From a beta proteobacterium AAP51 (GTDB taxonomy: Bacteria > Pseudomonadota > Gammaproteobacteria > Burkholderiales > Burkholderiaceae_C), in the NCBI GenBank assembly GCA_001295905.1, contig LJHT01000055.1:1-57055 (forward strand): a DNA stretch of 57,055 nucleotides, given 5' to 3'. The notes under the pieces were generated by a model. It did not search any database. It was not told the origin of the DNA and saw only the letters and a program-made list of their open reading frames with translations. The position numbers and the translations under genes were made by a program. Of the stretch, positions 54,622-57,055 are shown piece after piece. How positions within the stretch are numbered: the first letter of the stretch is position 1; every line of letters starts with the position of its first letter.

Positions 54622-55866
54622 ATGACTCGGCGCCGCGTCGTCGTCACCGGGCTCGGGCATGTCAGCCCGGTGGGCAACACCGTGGCCGAAGGCTGGGCGC
54701 GCCTGGTGGCGGGCCAGACCGGCATCGACCTCATCACGAAGTTCGATGCCACGGCCTTCGCCTGCCGCTTTGCCGGTGAGGTGAAGGGTTTCCAGATCGA
54801 GGATTACATCCCCGCGAAGGAAGCCCGCCACATGGACACCTTCATCCACTATGGCCTGGCGGCTTCGATGCAGGCCGTGCGTGATGCCGGCCTGCCCACC
54901 GGCGACGCCCTCAGCGAAGAAGCCGCCGAGCGCATCGGTTGCCTGGTGGGTTCGGGCATCGGCGGCCTGCCGATGATCGAGCAGACCGACGGCGACTACC
55001 GCGAACGCGGCCCGCGCCGCATCTCGCCGTTCTTCGTGCCGGCCTCGATCATCAACATGATCTCCGGCCACGTGTCCATCCAGTACGGTTTCACCGGCCC
55101 GAACATGGCCATCGTGACGGCCTGCACCACCGGCTTGCACTGCATCGGCGAGGCCGGCCGGCTGATCGAGTACGGCGATGCCGACGTGATGATCGCTGGC
55201 GGTGCCGAAAGCACCGTCAGCCCGCTGGGCATCGGCGGCTTCGCGGCGGCGCGCGCCTTGTCCACGCGCAACGACGACCCCAAGACCGCCTCGCGCCCCT
55301 GGGACAAGGATCGAGACGGTTTCGTGCTGGGCGAAGGTGCCGGCGTGCTGGTGCTGGAAGAGTACGAACACGCCAAGCGCCGCGGCGCCAAGATCTATGC
55401 CGAACTGGCCGGCTTCGGCATGGGTGCCGACGCCTTCCACATGACGGCGCCCAACGTCGACGGGCCCAAGCGCAGCATGAAGGCGGCGCTGCGCAACGCC
55501 GGTGTGAACGCCGATCAGGTGCACTACCTGAACGCGCACGGCACCAGCACGCCGCTGGGCGATGTGAACGAGACGAATGCCATCAAGCTGGCCTTCGGCG
55601 AGCACGCCAGGAAGATGGTGGTGAACTCCACCAAGTCGATGACCGGGCACCTGCTGGGTGGCGCCGGTGGCGTCGAGTCGGTGTTCACGGTGCTGGCGGT
55701 GCACCACCAGGTCTCGCCCCCCACCATCAACATCTTCAACCAGGACCCCGAGTGCGACCTGGACTACTGCGCCAACGAGGCGCGGCCGATGAAGATCGAT
55801 GTCGCCGTGAAGAACAACTTCGGCTTCGGCGGCACCAACGGCACGTTGGTTTTCCGGCGGGTCTGA
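54622..55866 (+). CDS. fabF: 3-oxoacyl-ACP synthase II
   Basis: The 414-residue KAS II opens [20 protein letters not shown] and has the catalytic Cys in [20 protein letters not shown] near residue 166, His in [20 protein letters not shown] near 305 and His in [20 protein letters not shown] near 342, with the final [20 protein letters not shown]. It elongates acyl-ACP with malonyl-ACP. It starts 7 bases after acpP. Confidence 0.96.
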   Translation: MTRRRVVVTGLGHVSPVGNTVAEGWARLVAGQTGIDLITKFDATAFACRFAGEVKGFQIEDYIPAKEARHMDTFIHYGLAASMQAVRDAGLPTGDALSEEAAERIGCLVGSGIGGLPMIEQTDGDYRERGPRRISPFFVPASIINMISGHVSIQYGFTGPNMAIVTACTTGLHCIGEAGRLIEYGDADVMIAGGAESTVSPLGIGGFAAARALSTRNDDPKTASRPWDKDRDGFVLGEGAGVLVLEEYEHAKRRGAKIYAELAGFGMGADAFHMTAPNVDGPKRSMKAALRNAGVNADQVHYLNAHGTSTPLGDVNETNAIKLAFGEHARKMVVNSTKSMTGHLLGGAGGVESVFTVLAVHHQVSPPTINIFNQDPECDLDYCANEARPMKIDVAVKNNFGFGGTNGTLVFRRV

Positions 55867-55872
55867 AGCGCC

Positions 55873-56322
55873 ATGCGCGCGGCACCGGCGGTGGCCGTGC
55901 GGGGCCGGGGCGGCTGGCTCTGGAGTGCGCTGCACGCCGGCCTGCCGGCACTGGCGGCGGCGGCCTTCGTGGCCTGGGCGGCAGCGCTGACGGGCAATTC
56001 TGAAGCCACGACGGCGGCGCTGGCCGCTGCTGCCGGCCTCGTGCTGGCTGGCTGGGCCTGGCGGCGCCTGCCGCCCGTGGTGGAACTTCAATGGACGGGC
56101 CAGCATTGGGCCGTCGATGGCGCACCGGGCCGCCTGCAACTGATGGTGGACCCCGGCTTCCTGCTGGTGCTGCGCCTGCATCTGGACGGCGGAGGTGAGC
56201 GCTGGCTCGCCATCAGCGCCACCGAGGCCGGCCCTGCCTGGCCCGCCTTGCGCGCCGCGGTATATTCGCGCCCGCCTCGCGCCACCCCCCGCGTGCTCAG
56301 CCCCGAAAGAAACACCGACTGA
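55873..56322 (+). CDS. Small membrane protein of unknown function (fabF-rpoE linker gene)
   Basis: The 149-residue protein starts 6 bases after fabF. Two hydrophobic helices lie near residues 18-40 (SALHAGLPALAAAAFVAWAA) and 46-65 (TAALAAAAGLVLAGWAWRRL), then a soluble C-terminal half with VVELQWTGQHWAVDGAPGRL near 70 and LLVLRLHLDGGGERWLAI near 97. The plan resembles the small two-helix 'toxin CptA-like'/YgfX proteins. It ends right before the rpoE start, so the genes should be translationally linked. Function unknown. Confidence 0.7.
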   Translation: MRAAPAVAVRGRGGWLWSALHAGLPALAAAAFVAWAAALTGNSEATTAALAAAAGLVLAGWAWRRLPPVVELQWTGQHWAVDGAPGRLQLMVDPGFLLVLRLHLDGGGERWLAISATEAGPAWPALRAAVYSRPPRATPRVLSPERNTD

Positions 56323-56931
56323 ATGTCTGACGCGGATGCCGATGCCCTGCTCGTTGAACGCGTCAAGCGGGGCGACGTGCGTGCGTTCGAGATGCTGGTG
56401 GTGAAGTACCAGCGCCGCGTCGAGCGCCTCATCGGCCGCATGGTGCGCGACGTCGACCTGGTGCAGGACATCGCCCAGGAAAGCTTCATCCGCGCCTACC
56501 GCGCGCTGCCGCAGTTCCGCGGCGAGAGCGCCTTCTACACCTGGCTGTACCGCATTGCCGTCAACACCGCCAAGAAGGCGCTGATGGACATGAAGCGCGA
56601 CCCGCTGGTACTGGAGTCTTCCCGCAGCAGCGGTGAAGAAGGCGAGGAAACTTCACGCGCAGAGAATGAACTAACCGACGGCGAGACACCCGAAGCCTTG
56701 TTGGCCAGCAAGGAAATCGCCGCGGCCGTGAACGCGGCGATTGCGGCGCTGTCGGAAGACCTGCGGCAAGCCATCACGCTGCGCGAGATCGAAGGCCTGA
56801 GCTACGAAGAGATTGCCGAGATGATGAACTGCCCCATCGGTACCGTGCGCTCGCGCATCTTCAGGGCGAGGGAAGCCATCGCCACCCGCCTTCGCCCCCT
56901 GCTCGACACCCGCGCCGGTGAGCGCTGGTGA
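56323..56931 (+). CDS. rpoE: RNA polymerase sigma factor RpoE (ECF, group ECF02)
   Basis: The 202-residue sigma factor has region 2 (DALLVERVKRGDVRAFEMLV, KYQRRVERLIGRMVRDVDLV, QDIAQESFIRAYRALPQFRG and FYTWLYRIAVNTAKKALMD) and region 4 (LSYEEIAEMMNCPIGTVRSR), as in the RpoE/AlgU group that responds to envelope stress and is held by RseA. Its linker (about residues 100-125) is acidic. It starts directly after the membrane protein gene (no gap). The next gene begins at 57018 and may be rseA, in line with the usual order. Confidence 0.93.
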   Translation: MSDADADALLVERVKRGDVRAFEMLVVKYQRRVERLIGRMVRDVDLVQDIAQESFIRAYRALPQFRGESAFYTWLYRIAVNTAKKALMDMKRDPLVLESSRSSGEEGEETSRAENELTDGETPEALLASKEIAAAVNAAIAALSEDLRQAITLREIEGLSYEEIAEMMNCPIGTVRSRIFRAREAIATRLRPLLDTRAGERW

Positions 56932-56966
56932 CGATCACCTCAGCCCACCCGCCACCGCCGCCCGGT

Positions 56967-57017
56967 TGCCCGACTGCCCGATCGCCCGACTGACTGCCCG
57001 CTTGCCTGCTGCCCGCC
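56967..57017 (+). repeat. Imperfect TGCCCGA-type repeats after rpoE
   Basis: Between rpoE and the next ATG the sequence TGCCCGAC recurs with small changes (TGCCCGACTGCCCGATCG, then CCCGACTGACTGCCCG and TGCCTGCTGCCCG). It makes a low-complexity leader of about 50 bases with no ribosome site. Confidence 0.5.
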
Positions 57018-57055
57018 ATGAAGCCTGAGCCCACCCACCCAGCCCCGTCATCTCT
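57018..57055 (+). CDS. Possible start of an anti-sigma factor gene (rseA), cut by the window end
   Basis: An ATG at 57018 opens MKPEPTHPAPSS before the window ends. The position after rpoE fits the usual rseA gene. The few codons prove nothing about identity, and no ribosome site is visible. Confidence 0.25.
   Translation, partial: MKPEPTHPAPSS

Noticed and set aside
54562..56181. 539-codon open frame on the - strand
   Set aside because: Antisense to fabF, whose catalytic residues are intact on the + strand.
1..57055. CRISPR arrays, tRNA/rRNA genes, integrases, transposases
   Set aside because: I looked in all intergenic regions and saw no regular repeat-spacer pattern, no tRNA T-loop/acceptor pairs and no recombinase motifs; a covariance-model scan would be needed to exclude small RNAs.

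Overview
The window is GC-rich, dense bacterial chromosome. The order yceF/maf - yceD (DUF177) - rpmF - plsX - fabH - fabD - fabG - acpP - fabF - small membrane protein - rpoE at the right end is the layout seen in Burkholderiales, and the many ATGA/GTGA start-stop overlaps and GTG starts fit a high-GC betaproteobacterium (the Rubrivivax/Leptothrix/Comamonadaceae neighbourhood is my guess; the sequence does not fix the genus). I saw no rRNA, tRNA, CRISPR array, prophage or intact insertion sequence.

Layout. (1) 1-6.4 kb: housekeeping and unlinked genes: a 5'-truncated DUF3108 protein, a WecA-type GlcNAc-1-P transferase, a proline-rich conserved protein, an enoyl-CoA hydratase, a small secreted protein, a PNPOx-like flavoprotein and lysS. 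(2) 6.45-25.44 kb, + strand, very GC-rich: polysaccharide block A, with a wbpB/wbpD/wbpE set for a 2,3-diacetamido uronic acid, an SDR epimerase, two further DegT aminotransferases, an acyltransferase, three glycosyltransferases, a flippase, an AsnB-like amidotransferase, a methyltransferase, a PglC/WcaJ-type initiating sugar transferase and a WbpM/PglF-type 4,6-dehydratase. Two genes unrelated to glycans (Uma2 nuclease, DUF4143 ATPase) interrupt it. (3) 25.4-25.74 kb: a junction holding an eroded, frameshifted N-terminal piece of gmd (GDP-mannose 4,6-dehydratase). (4) 25.7-45.6 kb, almost all - strand, lower and uneven GC: polysaccharide block B, with its own Wza-like porin, Wzz, Wzx, Wzy (EpsG type), four glycosyltransferases, a dTDP-3-acetamido-3,6-dideoxyhexose set (FdtD-like bifunctional protein, acyltransferase, aminotransferase), a second AsnB, a methyltransferase, an alkaline-phosphatase-fold protein and a divergent FG-GAP lipoprotein. 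(5) 45.5-46.4 kb: non-coding or eroded DNA. (6) 46.4-57 kb: rhlE, an RsmI-like methyltransferase, then the fatty-acid/phospholipid cluster and rpoE.

How it works together. Block A can start a lipid-linked glycan (initiating transferase, 4,6-dehydratase, aminotransferase) and flip it, but I see no polymerase or export porin there. Block B has flippase, polymerase, chain-length protein and porin but no initiating transferase. They could be two systems, or block B may be an incoming cassette that replaced the distal part of an older locus and now uses the initiator of block A. The gmd scar, the abrupt codon-usage change inside the last 400 bases of the WbpM-like gene, and the convergent orientation support replacement. 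Other points to check are a 9-base C tract at the start of a block B glycosyltransferase (candidate phase variation), an inverted-repeat operator on the DUF4143 cassette, and a perfect hairpin that contains the stop codons of both rhlE and its convergent neighbour.
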